From NCBI GenBank assembly GCA_030445695.1, contig JASUTF010000017.1:1-19496 (forward strand): DNA of 19,496 nucleotides, read 5' to 3'. Below, one piece after another: positions 1 to 7,627 of this stretch. Under the pieces are notes generated by a model. The model worked only from the letters and a program-made list of their open reading frames with translations. It was not told the origin of the DNA and made no database searches. Position 1 is the stretch's first letter. Each line of letters begins with the position of its first letter. The stretch is from Candidatus Iainarchaeum sp. (lineage in GTDB: Archaea; Iainarchaeota; Iainarchaeia; JAADDC01). Made by a program: the position numbers and the translations under genes.

Positions 1-375
1 AACTCCACCGTCAATTCCGCCGAGGATTCCCCCTACAACGCCACCTACAACTTCGACGAAGACGCCACAGTCCGCTCCAGCTATAACTCCGGCGACGACG
101 GCACGTATGACGCCACAGTCCGCTCAACTAATGACGGTACTGTGTACTCAACCAACGATGGTGCATATGACAGCGGCGACGACGGCACAGTTCGTACAGC
201 CAACAAGATCGGATACTGTTCTGGTGATGATTCATCATACTTCTCCGGCGACGACGGCACAGCGTACTCCACGTACAAAACCCCTGATGATAGCGCAAAG
301 GATCTTGCGTATAATAGTGGCAACGATGCAGGCGTTTACTCCAACCATGATTCAGGCGTGAATAGTGGCTATTGA
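1..375 (+). CDS. C-terminal part of a Tyr/Ser/Asp/Gly repeat protein (5'-truncated by window edge)
   Basis: The frame is open from base 1 to a TGA at 373-375, giving 124 visible residues with no start. The product is low-complexity, rich in S, D, G, Y, N and T, and has almost no long hydrophobic stretch. A degenerate unit Y-x-S-G-D-D-G-T recurs: YNSGDDGT, YDSGDDGT, YCSGDDSS, YFSGDDGT, YNSGNDAG, with looser copies such as YSTNDGA and YSNHDSG. The reading frame is supported because the repeat serine switches between TCN and AGY codons while the protein motif is kept. SxDxGT resembles an Asp-box or calcium-binding turn, but the 7-16 residue spacing is too tight for classical Asp-box propellers. 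It may be a secreted surface tail or a multi-core substrate for the radical SAM enzymes that follow. No family is recognised and the function is unknown. Confidence 0.6.
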   Translation, partial: NSTVNSAEDSPYNATYNFDEDATVRSSYNSGDDGTYDATVRSTNDGTVYSTNDGAYDSGDDGTVRTANKIGYCSGDDSSYFSGDDGTAYSTYKTPDDSAKDLAYNSGNDAGVYSNHDSGVNSGY

Positions 376-390
376 TCGAGCGTAACAGCG

Positions 391-399
391 TTAAAAATA
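391..399 (+). promoter_or_regulatory. TATA box of the radical SAM operon
   Basis: TTAAAAATA is centred about 26 bp upstream of the ATG at 421, the same spacing as other leaderless genes in this window. It implies that the operon is transcribed separately from the repeat protein, whose stop lies at 375. A GGTGAT string at 412-417 is too close to the ATG to act as a normal ribosome binding site. Confidence 0.6.
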
Positions 400-420
400 C
401 AACGTCCCCCTGGTGATATA

Positions 421-1737
421 ATGCCCCATAACTTTGAGGCCGCAGAGATCCTTACCACTGGTTGGTGTCCCCTTAACTGCAAGTACTGTTACATACCAAA
501 GACAGACAAGATGAAAGATCTCCACGTGAGTATCATCGAGAGCATAACTGCAGATGATCTTGTTGACCGTATAAGATCCATCCCCGGCCCTAAAACCGTT
601 ATCGGTCTGTGGGGCACGGAGCCGATTCTCACCATGTTGATGATTGCAAAGCACCTTCCACGATTGAAGAAAGAATTCCCTGAGCTCAAGACAATTGCGT
701 TCTCGACAAGCCTTGTTCTGGACCCAAAAGTAATTGCTGACTTTGCGAGAGAGGCAGACAAATACGGGGTTGGCCTCCAGATTCAGATTTCTCTGGACGG
801 GCCGGCGTTCATTACCGATGAAAACCGTGCACCCGGCGTTACAGAGAAGGTGGTGAACAACGCTAAGCGCTTGGTCGACCTGCTCAATGAACATGGGGTA
901 AAGAGCGACACCCAAGTGCGCTGGAAGGCAACACTCACGATAGAAAACATCCGAATGATGAACGAAAACCCTGAACGCATACACGAGTACTTCCATTTCT
1001 TCGAAGAACTCACGAACGAGTTGCGAGAGCGCAACAAATTACCGAACATCCGTATTGAGAACAGCAGTGCCCCAACACTCACAGTTCCCGGAAAGTATAC
1101 TTCCGAAGATGGGAAGGAACTCGCAAAATTCTTCGAATTCCTTGCGGAGCACAACTATCCGAACACATATGTCTTCCGTTTCCTCCGGCTCATGAACTTT
1201 TACAAGGAACTTTACAAGACAAGGATGTTCACTTGCTCTGGCGGAGACAGCAACATTGGCTTTGACGGCAGATATATGCACATCTGCCACCGCACGTTCT
1301 ATCTGAATCGTCCAGAGTATGTGGAGTCTATAATGGGGATGCCAAAGTATCAAAACTGGGATGTTTCCCATCTTGATCGCGGAAACCTCAAAGAGATCGA
1401 GCAGTATTACATCGTGGATCCGAGCGATGAATTTAACTTAACCCGCTTCCAGTACGTTCTGCGCGGATACCACGATTTCATCCGCATGAAACTGGCAACC
1501 ACGTACGTTCTTGTGAAGGAGCTGGCATTGGCTGGTCAGGCATCGGAGGTTTATCTCTATGACGATGCAATGGCTGAGCTCCTTTCACTCTTTGTGAACA
1601 CGGCTTTGTCGTGTCCAATGGAGAATTTACTCAACACTGGGAGCCTTCACATTCCTCCTGTGAGCATGGTGAGGATATTTGCGAACGGTGCCTTTGAAGT
1701 CGTGCTTAGAGAGGCGGTAAAGTATGCCAGGGTTTGA
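421..1737 (+). CDS. radical SAM protein with incomplete SPASM-like C-terminus
   Basis: This 438-aa protein carries the radical SAM 4Fe-4S motif CPLNCKYC (C16, C20, C23; CX3CX2C). A GTEP variant of the SAM-binding GGE motif follows at 65-68, and ISLDGP at about 123-128 is a typical barrel strand. The C-terminal part has C272 and C289 around a GFDGRYMHIC segment, resembling the first half of a SPASM domain and ending in CHRT. The CX2CX5CX3C cluster is missing; only C398 remains. It may therefore bind one auxiliary cluster or none. The start at 421 fits a leaderless TATA-driven transcript. The 3' end overlaps the next radical SAM gene by 14 nt, so the two are probably translated together and may work as a pair. 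SPASM-type enzymes usually modify peptides or proteins. The substrate here is unknown; the adjacent repeat protein is a candidate. Confidence 0.88.
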   Translation: MPHNFEAAEILTTGWCPLNCKYCYIPKTDKMKDLHVSIIESITADDLVDRIRSIPGPKTVIGLWGTEPILTMLMIAKHLPRLKKEFPELKTIAFSTSLVLDPKVIADFAREADKYGVGLQIQISLDGPAFITDENRAPGVTEKVVNNAKRLVDLLNEHGVKSDTQVRWKATLTIENIRMMNENPERIHEYFHFFEELTNELRERNKLPNIRIENSSAPTLTVPGKYTSEDGKELAKFFEFLAEHNYPNTYVFRFLRLMNFYKELYKTRMFTCSGGDSNIGFDGRYMHICHRTFYLNRPEYVESIMGMPKYQNWDVSHLDRGNLKEIEQYYIVDPSDEFNLTRFQYVLRGYHDFIRMKLATTYVLVKELALAGQASEVYLYDDAMAELLSLFVNTALSCPMENLLNTGSLHIPPVSMVRIFANGAFEVVLREAVKYARV

Positions 1738-3106
1738 AGAGGAGAACGACGCACTTGTTCAAAGTTTCCTTGAACACAGTTTTTTCAAAGGATGGCGGGA
1801 GAACATACCGAACTGGAATCGTTTAGAGCTTTACATGGATCAAACCTGTAACCTTGATTGTGCATATTGTTACCTTGCAAAGTACGGCGACCGGTTGTAT
1901 CCTCCGTATCTGCGCAACCCCAAGACAATAGTCAAGAACGCCAAGATGCTTATTGATTGGCTTGTGGAAAACGGGTTCGCCCCAAGCATTGACATATTTT
2001 CGGGAGAGCCTACGATTCATCCAGAGTTCTATGACATCGTCCGCTATATCAACAAAGCATACAAGAATGCAGACCGCAGACCCGCTGCAATTGTCGTACC
2101 CACGAACTACTCTTTTCTCATGTCTGAACACTTGACAAAGAAAGTGGAGGATCTGATACATGAGAGCGAAATCCCCATTTTCCTCTCAGCCTCGGTTGAT
2201 GGCAAATATATGGAACAGAACAGACCTTTCAAGACGCACCCCGAACTTGATCCCCGTGGCGACAAGTTTTATCAGAAACTCTTTGAGTTCAACAAGAAAT
2301 ACGGGTTTGGTTTCCACCCTATGATCTATGCAGATTACATTGACAAGTGGAAGATCAACTTTATGTGGTTTCAGGAGAATTTCAGGGACTATCGTATTCC
2401 TTTCTGGAGTATCTACCTCCTCGAGGTTAGAAACCCCGAGTGGCGCCCTTGGCAACTACGTGAGTTTGGCAAGTTCCTGAAATTCCTTGTCTACTATACG
2501 TATTACGATATCCTTGAGGAGAGCAAACGAAAGTTCGTCAACTTCATCTACAATCTTCGCGGTTATAACATTTTGAACGTATTTTCCATTGTGGGTCGCG
2601 GCCTTGGCTGTTCAATTCAAGCGATGCTCTATGTACGGCTTGGGGACCTCTCCATTGTTCCGTGCCACAGGACATCTTACGATCAGTTTGTACTCGGGAA
2701 ATTTGTTGTGGATGACGGAAAGATAAAGGGTATAAAGGCGTTGAATCCTGAGCTCTTTTTGACTGTGTTTTCCCTTGATGCCAAGAATTTCCCATACTGT
2801 GAATCTTGTCCAATAAAACACGTTTGCTCTCATGGCTGTCTCGGAGCCCAGTATGAGTTTACAGGAGACCTATTCACCCCATTCCCGACTCTCTGTCAGC
2901 TTGAGTTGACGAAGGTTGCATCTATAGTCCAAGCGATGAAGGATATTGGTGTGTATAAGGATATATATCATCTTGCCCACCCAAATGTTCAGTCGGATCT
3001 TAAAAATATTGAAATGATCCTGGAGGAGATGGAAGATGAGACCCGAAGAGATGTACAACCAAAAGAAGGCGCAACTGCGTGCCCTTCTGGCAAACCCTGC
3101 ATTTAA
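1724..3106 (+). CDS. radical SAM/SPASM peptide- or protein-modifying enzyme
   Basis: This 460-aa protein has the radical SAM motif CNLDCAYC (C42, C46, C49) and SGEP at 93-96. Its SPASM domain looks complete: C296 and C314 (ending in CHRT), then the CX2CX5CX3C block C359, C362, C368, C372, and C391. Full SPASM domains hold two auxiliary 4Fe-4S clusters and are typical of RiPP maturases and anaerobic sulfatase-maturing-type enzymes. The tail after residue 440 ends ACPSGKPCI, adding C453 and C459, which are unusual extra cysteines. A GAGGCGGT ribosome site at 1711-1718 supports the ATG at 1724 inside the upstream gene. The shared CHRT motif suggests this gene and the upstream one are divergent paralogues. 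It overlaps the next gene by 71 nt. The class is clear; reaction and substrate are not. Confidence 0.92.
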   Translation: MPGFEEENDALVQSFLEHSFFKGWRENIPNWNRLELYMDQTCNLDCAYCYLAKYGDRLYPPYLRNPKTIVKNAKMLIDWLVENGFAPSIDIFSGEPTIHPEFYDIVRYINKAYKNADRRPAAIVVPTNYSFLMSEHLTKKVEDLIHESEIPIFLSASVDGKYMEQNRPFKTHPELDPRGDKFYQKLFEFNKKYGFGFHPMIYADYIDKWKINFMWFQENFRDYRIPFWSIYLLEVRNPEWRPWQLREFGKFLKFLVYYTYYDILEESKRKFVNFIYNLRGYNILNVFSIVGRGLGCSIQAMLYVRLGDLSIVPCHRTSYDQFVLGKFVVDDGKIKGIKALNPELFLTVFSLDAKNFPYCESCPIKHVCSHGCLGAQYEFTGDLFTPFPTLCQLELTKVASIVQAMKDIGVYKDIYHLAHPNVQSDLKNIEMILEEMEDETRRDVQPKEGATACPSGKPCI

Positions 3107-3713
3107 CCAGAATTTCCCTGGTCAGAGGGGCAGTTTGATTCGCCAGTCCCTTAATGTTGTTTTTAGGGATCTGGATATGCTGGTTCAGGGCAGACAGCCA
3201 AACCCTGGCCCCAATGAGGTGCGTCTGGTAGCGCATGCTGCTCGTATAGTACAAGAAATCGCCACTTACGAACCATTGAACAAGTACATGGCAGATCTAA
3301 TAAGCGTCTATGTCGAGGTTGTAAAAAACTGGAACGCACAAGTGGTACGAGCGAGGGACATAGACCTAATGCTCGACACCACTGCGAGACTTGTCGCAGG
3401 ATACATGACTTTCCTTGATGCGATAAACATTATGCGCCGATTTGTTGACCGCTTTGAGCGTATGATGCGATACACCCCACCATCCTTCGACCTCGCCAGG
3501 CATTATCTGCAGTTGGTTCTTAAGAAATATGAGCGTGGTGAACCTATCAACAAGTATGAGGAGGCGAAGCAGCATATTGTGCAGCAGAAGCAGGAATCTG
3601 AGAAGGACAGTGACCCCAACTCACAGGACAAGTCCGGGAAGAAAATGAAAGGGCGCAGCAAGAAGGAACCATCCACTGCAGATTCGCAACAATCCTCAGC
3701 CGGTAGTTGTTGA
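3036..3713 (+). CDS. helical protein of unknown family, third gene of the radical SAM operon
   Basis: This 225-aa protein is rich in amphipathic helix-forming sequence to about residue 180 (long Leu/Val/Arg/Lys-spaced segments). A hydrophilic low-complexity tail of Gln, Lys, Asp and Ser follows, ending SAGSC. I see no signal peptide, membrane segment or catalytic motif. The ATG at 3036 lies 8 nt after a GGAGGA site (3022-3027), so the 71-nt overlap with the radical SAM/SPASM gene looks real. An alternative ATG at 3051 lacks such a site. The tight coupling suggests a partner, substrate-binding or scaffold role for the two radical SAM proteins, but this is inferred from position only. Its end overlaps the convergent gene at 3696-4136 by 18 nt. 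It is not a recognisable RiPP recognition element by eye. Confidence 0.72.
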   Translation: MRPEEMYNQKKAQLRALLANPAFNQNFPGQRGSLIRQSLNVVFRDLDMLVQGRQPNPGPNEVRLVAHAARIVQEIATYEPLNKYMADLISVYVEVVKNWNAQVVRARDIDLMLDTTARLVAGYMTFLDAINIMRRFVDRFERMMRYTPPSFDLARHYLQLVLKKYERGEPINKYEEAKQHIVQQKQESEKDSDPNSQDKSGKKMKGRSKKEPSTADSQQSSAGSC

Positions 3714-4136
3714 TCCGCACGCCTCTGGATTTTCTTTCAAATCTTTCTCATTCGCCGCGTTCACAGTAATACATACTGCATTGCCATTGTAGATAAACTC
3801 GAAGATATAGTTCCCGATTTGGTTTGACAGCCTGAGCGAGGATTTTCCGATTGCCTCTGGCTCTCCGTAGTTTTTTATGGTATATTTATATGCCTCTATG
3901 AATGCTTTGTTACAATCTACTGCCCAGAACGGCGGTTCAATTCCCTCACACGCGATATTGATTACATCCTCTGGTACTTTAGGACTCATATTGGCAGTTG
4001 CAAGAAATACTGCGCCCACAGCAAATATTGCAACGATGGCAAGCAACCCACCGAGTAGTTTTGCATCTATCTTTTTACTGCTGTTTTTCTTGTTTTCACT
4101 TTTTGCATTTCCTGAGGTAGTTTTTTGCCTTGCCAT
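3696..4136 (-). CDS. single-pass membrane-anchored hypothetical protein
   Basis: This 146-aa protein has a Lys/Ser/Asn-rich N-terminus of about 27 residues. One hydrophobic segment follows (LLGGLLAIVAIFAVGAVFLA), then an exposed domain with four cysteines (in ACEG, VDC, AVCI and EAC), consistent with two disulfides. I chose the ATG at 4136 rather than an upstream in-frame start at 4295 for two reasons. The longer version would run through tatC and the promoter region, and 4136 sits 27 bp from the palindromic TATA element centred at 4163. It diverges from tatC. Topology is probably N-in, C-out. No family recognised. Confidence 0.7.
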   Translation of the reverse strand: MARQKTTSGNAKSENKKNSSKKIDAKLLGGLLAIVAIFAVGAVFLATANMSPKVPEDVINIACEGIEPPFWAVDCNKAFIEAYKYTIKNYGEPEAIGKSSLRLSNQIGNYIFEFIYNGNAVCITVNAANEKDLKENPEACGSTTTG

Positions 4137-4157
4137 ACCTGAAATAATGTCAAACTG

Positions 4158-4168
4158 AATTATAAATT
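4158..4168. promoter_or_regulatory. Palindromic TATA element shared by tatC and the divergent gene
   Basis: AATTATAAATT is nearly self-complementary and is centred at 4163. It lies 25 bp before the GTG of tatC (4188, plus strand) and 27 bp before the ATG at 4136 (minus strand). It is the only AT-rich box in the 51-bp gap, so it probably serves both leaderless transcripts. Confidence 0.6.
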
Positions 4169-4187
4169 TGAACGCTGAATAATCTTT

Positions 4188-4907
4188 GTGGATGAACGCT
4201 TTGCGCGGCACATGGAGGATTTTCGCCGATTGATCGTGACATCCCTTGCCATATACGTGGTTACATATATCGTATCTTTGCTGTTCTTCCCTCACATTTA
4301 TCGTTTCATTGTTTCCTCAGTTGGCGCGACTATATCGGACGTTTATGCCTTTGGGATCGGTGATATTATTGGTTTTTATTTTACAGCTCCAGCGGTTGTG
4401 GCAATCCTGATCGCGTTTCCTGTAATATCAATTCTGTTTTACCAGTGGGTGAAAGATGCTCTGTTTCCGCAAGAAAAATCATTTATTGTAAAATATGCGC
4501 AAATATCTGCCCTATTTTTCCTTTTCGGTGTCGTTTTGAGCTTTTTCCTTGTTCCTCGCCTCGTAGATTTATCGGCATACTTCGGAAGGCTCTTGGGTGT
4601 AACGATCATATATTCTGCCCGTGAGATTTTCAACATCTGGCTTGCTCTCGCCGTCGTTCTTGGAATTGTCTTTCAATTTCCCATTCTGATATCACTCCTT
4701 ATCCGTGCAGGTATTGTGTCGAAGGAGGCTCTTAGGGCGGCGCGTTTGTACCTTTATCCACTGTTCTATCTTGTATCTGCGGTTATTACCCCTGGCGACC
4801 TGTTGGTAACAGACCTATTGCTCCTTTTGATATTCGTCGTGCTTTATGAGGGGAGCATTGTGTTTAGCAAACCCCGTACCCATGCCAAACAACGCTCCAG
4901 AAGATAA
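4188..4907 (+). CDS. tatC: Sec-independent protein translocase TatC
   Basis: This 239-aa polytopic membrane protein is the receptor of the twin-arginine translocase, which exports folded proteins. Diagnostic segments are HMEDFRRL near the N-terminus (the HLxELRxR region), QWVKDALFPQEK after the second membrane segment, LGIVFQFPILI in the middle, and ITPGDLLVTD then LYEGS near the C-terminus. Six hydrophobic segments can be counted. The GTG start at 4188 is 25 bp from the shared TATA element and gives a leaderless message. tatA follows with its own TATA box overlapping the end of tatC. The ITPGD motif differs from the more common ITPPD. Confidence 0.93.
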   Translation: MDERFARHMEDFRRLIVTSLAIYVVTYIVSLLFFPHIYRFIVSSVGATISDVYAFGIGDIIGFYFTAPAVVAILIAFPVISILFYQWVKDALFPQEKSFIVKYAQISALFFLFGVVLSFFLVPRLVDLSAYFGRLLGVTIIYSAREIFNIWLALAVVLGIVFQFPILISLLIRAGIVSKEALRAARLYLYPLFYLVSAVITPGDLLVTDLLLLLIFVVLYEGSIVFSKPRTHAKQRSRR

Positions 4908-4909
4908 TC

Positions 4910-4917
4910 TTTATATA
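4910..4917 (+). promoter_or_regulatory. TATA box of tatA
   Basis: TTTATATA is centred about 25 bp upstream of the ATG at 4939. This decides the tatA start in favour of 4939 over the upstream in-frame ATGs at 4846 and 4882. Confidence 0.62.
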
Positions 4918-4938
4918 CCTCCTCCCCCATTTTGGATC

Positions 4939-5097
4939 ATGTTCAACATGGGTCTTACGGAGATCATAATTCTTGTGCTGATAATTATTGTGCTGTTCTT
5001 CCCACAGAAAACGAAGGATCTTGTAAGAAACATGGGAGTTGCTATTGGTGCTTTCAAGGAGGGGGCAAAGGAAGTAGAAAAGGAAATAAAGAAATGA
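4939..5097 (+). CDS. tatA: Sec-independent protein translocase TatA
   Basis: This 52-aa protein has the TatA plan: a short N-terminus, one membrane helix (GLTEIIILVLIIIVLFFPQK) and an amphipathic helix (VRNMGVAIGAFKEGAKEVEKEIKK). TatA oligomers form the transient Tat channel with TatC, which is encoded just upstream. The start at 4939 is set by the TATA box 25 bp upstream. A frame open to 4846 is longer but lies inside tatC and would add a proline-rich non-TatA segment. The protein is short for the family because it lacks the usual acidic tail. It is followed at 8 nt by a small membrane protein gene. Confidence 0.88.
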   Translation: MFNMGLTEIIILVLIIIVLFFPQKTKDLVRNMGVAIGAFKEGAKEVEKEIKK

Positions 5098-5104
5098 GGT
5101 GGTT

Positions 5105-5272
5105 ATGTTGGTCAATGAGGAAAAGCGCAAGTTCCTTCGCTTTCTTCTTGCTGCCCTTGCAGTTGTTGTTGCGTACATCGTCTTTGGTAATGCAAAGGAA
5201 ATTCCCAAATCATCTTTCAATCTGAAGGGCAGTAGTGTCCGTGTTGAAGGCGACACACTCGTAGTGGGCTGA
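5105..5272 (+). CDS. 55-aa single-pass membrane protein downstream of tatA
   Basis: This small ORF begins MLVNEEKRKF, has a membrane helix of about 20 residues (residues 11-29) and a hydrophilic end (SVRVEGDTLVVG). The ribosome site GAGGTGG at 5096-5102 overlaps the tatA stop, so it is probably translated from the tatA message. I do not recognise the family. Position suggests an accessory Tat component or an unrelated membrane peptide. It ends 23 bp before the convergent cdc48 stop. Confidence 0.62.
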   Translation: MLVNEEKRKFLRFLLAALAVVVAYIVFGNAKEIPKSSFNLKGSSVRVEGDTLVVG

Positions 5273-5291
5273 GGTGGCCAATGTTTCTACA

Positions 5292-5303
5292 GGGGTTAAC
5301 CCC
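5292..5303. terminator. Perfect 12-bp palindrome at the cdc48 stop
   Basis: GGGGTTAACCCC contains the cdc48 TAA and lies in the gap between convergent genes. It could form a small hairpin in either transcript, but no T-run follows, so terminator function is a guess. Confidence 0.25.
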
Positions 5304-7623
5304 ACCCCCACCTCTTCGCCAGTTCCTCGTACTCCTTGATCTGCTCGGGGGTGAGGGAGGGGTGGATCTTCTTTAACGCCTCCTCGAAGTGGCGCATGGA
5401 GACGCCATCAATGTGTTCTTTCCCTTTTCGGACCGCCTCACGTATGGCAGCCATTCCTGCCTCCCTGCAGACGGCTGCTATGTCTGCACCGGTGTATCCC
5501 TCTGTTCTCTTGGCTAACTCGCGGAGATCCACGTCGTCCGCCAGTTTCATACCCCTTGTGTGGACCTTGAAGATCTCGTACCTCCCCTCCTCGTCGGGTG
5601 GCGGCACGAATATGAGTTTTTCTAGCCGTCCTGGCCTGAGAAGCGCTGGATCGACGAGGTCTGGACGGTTAGTCGTTGCGATGACCACCACGTCCTTCAT
5701 CTCCGCCACGCCGTCCATTTCGGACAGTAGTTGCGCCACGATGCGCTCCGTAACCCTGTTCGTGTCGCTGCCACGGACGGGAGCAATGGCATCTATCTCG
5801 TCGAAGAACACAATGGATGGCGCCACGAGCTTGGCCCTTCGGAATATCTGGCGCACAGCCTTCTCGCTCTCACCCACCCACTTGCTCAGTATCTCTGGAC
5901 CCTTGATGGCGATGAAGTTGGCGTTCGCCTCGTTGGCCACAGCCTTCGCTATGAGGGTCTTGCCTGTTCCAGGTGGACCGTAGAGCAGTATTCCCCTCGG
6001 TGGCTCAATTCCCGCCTCCTTGAAGAGCTCCGGGTACTTCAGGGGCCACTCTATCGCCTCGCGGACCTCCTGCTTGACGTGCTCGAGTCCGCCTATGTCG
6101 TCCCAGGTTACCTTGGGCACCTCGATCATCACTTCGCGCATGGCGCTCGGTTCCACCCTCTTCAGCGCCTCTATGAAGTCGTTGTATGTGACGAACATCT
6201 TCTCGAGGACTTCCTTTGATACGGGGCCCTCTCCCGCCTTCTTTATGTCGGGGATCGCTCTCCGCAGTGCTATCATGCCTGCCTCCTTGCAGAGCGCTGC
6301 GAGGTCCGCACCTGTGTATCCGTGGGTTCTGTCCGCTATCTCCTCGAACATCCGGTCCTTCAACCGGTCCTCGAACTTCCTCCTCTTCTCCTCTGGCAGC
6401 TTCTTGGCAAGTTCCCTTGCCTCTTCGAGCGTCTTGGCCTTTGTTATGCCCTCGAAGTCCTTGTCTTCCCTGGCCAGTTCTTCTGCCACGCTCTTCACTG
6501 CCCCGAGGTCGTAGTAGACGTCGAGCGGCATGTTCCTGCTGTGTATCTTGAGTATCTCCACACGCCCTTCCCTGTCAGGTATGCCTATCTCTATCTCACG
6601 GTCGAAGCGGCCGGGACGGCGGAGTGCGGGGTCTATGTCGTCGGGACGGTTGGTCGCCGCGATGACGATGACGTCTCCCCTGCTCTTCAGGCCGTCCATC
6701 AGTGTGAGGAGCTGTGCCACGACTCTTCTCTCGACGTCGCCCTTGGTTTCCTCGCGCTTTGGTGCGATGGCGTCTATCTCGTCGATGAATATGATGGCCG
6801 GCGCGTTCTGCTGTGCCTCCTCGAAGACCTTGCGCAGGTTCTCCTCACTCTGGCCGTAATACTTGCTCATGATTTCAGGACCGTTAATGGACAGGAAGTG
6901 CGCGTTCGCCTCGTTCGCAACGGCCTTTGCCAGGAGCGTCTTGCCCGTTCCGGGGGGACCGTAGAGGAGAACGCCCTTGGGCGGCTCAATGCCCAAACGT
7001 TTAAACACCTCCGGGTGCTTCAGCGGGAGTTCCACCATCTCGCGTATGAGTTCGATCTCCTTCTTCAGGCCGCCGATGTCTTCATACGTAACGTCGCTCA
7101 CGTGTGCCTGTACGGGCTTGTCGGATATGCGCACCTTCGTCTTTTCCGTTATGATCACCGCGCCCTGCGGCTTTGTCTTGGCAACAACGAAGGGTACCGC
7201 CAGGTACTGGTAGCCGTAGGGAATGTATATGTTCACGATGTCGCCTTGGACCACGGGCGTGTTTATGAGTTGCTCGTGGATCTCCGCGCTGTATTCCTTT
7301 ATCTCTCGCGGGTACTCTCCCTCGGGCGGTGCGAGGAGGACTTCATCTGCCTTCTTGACCTCTGCCTTTACCACTTCCACCATCTCGTCAAGGGAGGTTC
7401 CCGCGTTGTGTCTCATTGTTCCGTCCATGCGTATGATGTTGGGGTTGTGGAACTCGTCGTCCGGCGCGAGGCGCAACGCTTTGGCCACCGTTTCCCTTTC
7501 GCCGCGGATGAGCACGATATCCCCCTGGGATATTCCAAGTTCGTCGAATATGACAGATGGAATGCGAACCACCTTTCTGCCCACGTCCCGGTCGTATGCC
7601 CTCTTTACCTTCAGGTATGCCAT
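5296..7623 (-). CDS. cdc48: Cdc48/VAT-type double AAA+ ATPase (p97 homologue)
   Basis: This 775-aa protein unfolds substrates with ATP, in archaea often feeding the proteasome. It has a Cdc48 N-domain (about 1-185). D1 has Walker A GPPGTGKT at 222-229, Walker B IIFIDE, and the [17 protein letters not shown] region. D2 has a second GPPGTGKT and [16 protein letters not shown]1 carries an extra segment of about 53 residues (roughly 370-423) between the RNMPL and THGYTGADL motifs. From memory, Thermococcus-type Cdc48 proteins have a comparable insertion. The ATG at 7623 is preferred over 7650 because GGAGGTGAT at 7627-7635 sits just before it, overlapping the stop of the upstream wHTH gene. It lacks a C-terminal HbYX tail and ends RWGWG. 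Confidence 0.95.
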   Translation of the reverse strand: MAYLKVKRAYDRDVGRKVVRIPSVIFDELGISQGDIVLIRGERETVAKALRLAPDDEFHNPNIIRMDGTMRHNAGTSLDEMVEVVKAEVKKADEVLLAPPEGEYPREIKEYSAEIHEQLINTPVVQGDIVNIYIPYGYQYLAVPFVVAKTKPQGAVIITEKTKVRISDKPVQAHVSDVTYEDIGGLKKEIELIREMVELPLKHPEVFKRLGIEPPKGVLLYGPPGTGKTLLAKAVANEANAHFLSINGPEIMSKYYGQSEENLRKVFEEAQQNAPAIIFIDEIDAIAPKREETKGDVERRVVAQLLTLMDGLKSRGDVIVIAATNRPDDIDPALRRPGRFDREIEIGIPDREGRVEILKIHSRNMPLDVYYDLGAVKSVAEELAREDKDFEGITKAKTLEEARELAKKLPEEKRRKFEDRLKDRMFEEIADRTHGYTGADLAALCKEAGMIALRRAIPDIKKAGEGPVSKEVLEKMFVTYNDFIEALKRVEPSAMREVMIEVPKVTWDDIGGLEHVKQEVREAIEWPLKYPELFKEAGIEPPRGILLYGPPGTGKTLIAKAVANEANANFIAIKGPEILSKWVGESEKAVRQIFRRAKLVAPSIVFFDEIDAIAPVRGSDTNRVTERIVAQLLSEMDGVAEMKDVVVIATTNRPDLVDPALLRPGRLEKLIFVPPPDEEGRYEIFKVHTRGMKLADDVDLRELAKRTEGYTGADIAAVCREAGMAAIREAVRKGKEHIDGVSMRHFEEALKKIHPSLTPEQIKEYEELAKRWGWG

Positions 7624-7627
7624 TCCA

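Noticed and set aside
2-361. Pro/Thr-rich open frame (TPPTTPPTTSTKTP) overlapping the repeat protein
   Set aside because: It looks like a surface-protein linker at its start, but the composition decays after about 45 residues. The repeats are conserved synonymously only in the other frame.
1-375. CRISPR array or plain DNA tandem repeat
   Set aside because: Units are irregular in length and differ by codon-synonymous changes. There are no constant direct repeats with unique spacers.
1-375. Archaeosortase substrate
   Set aside because: The protein ends NSGY with no membrane helix or basic tail.
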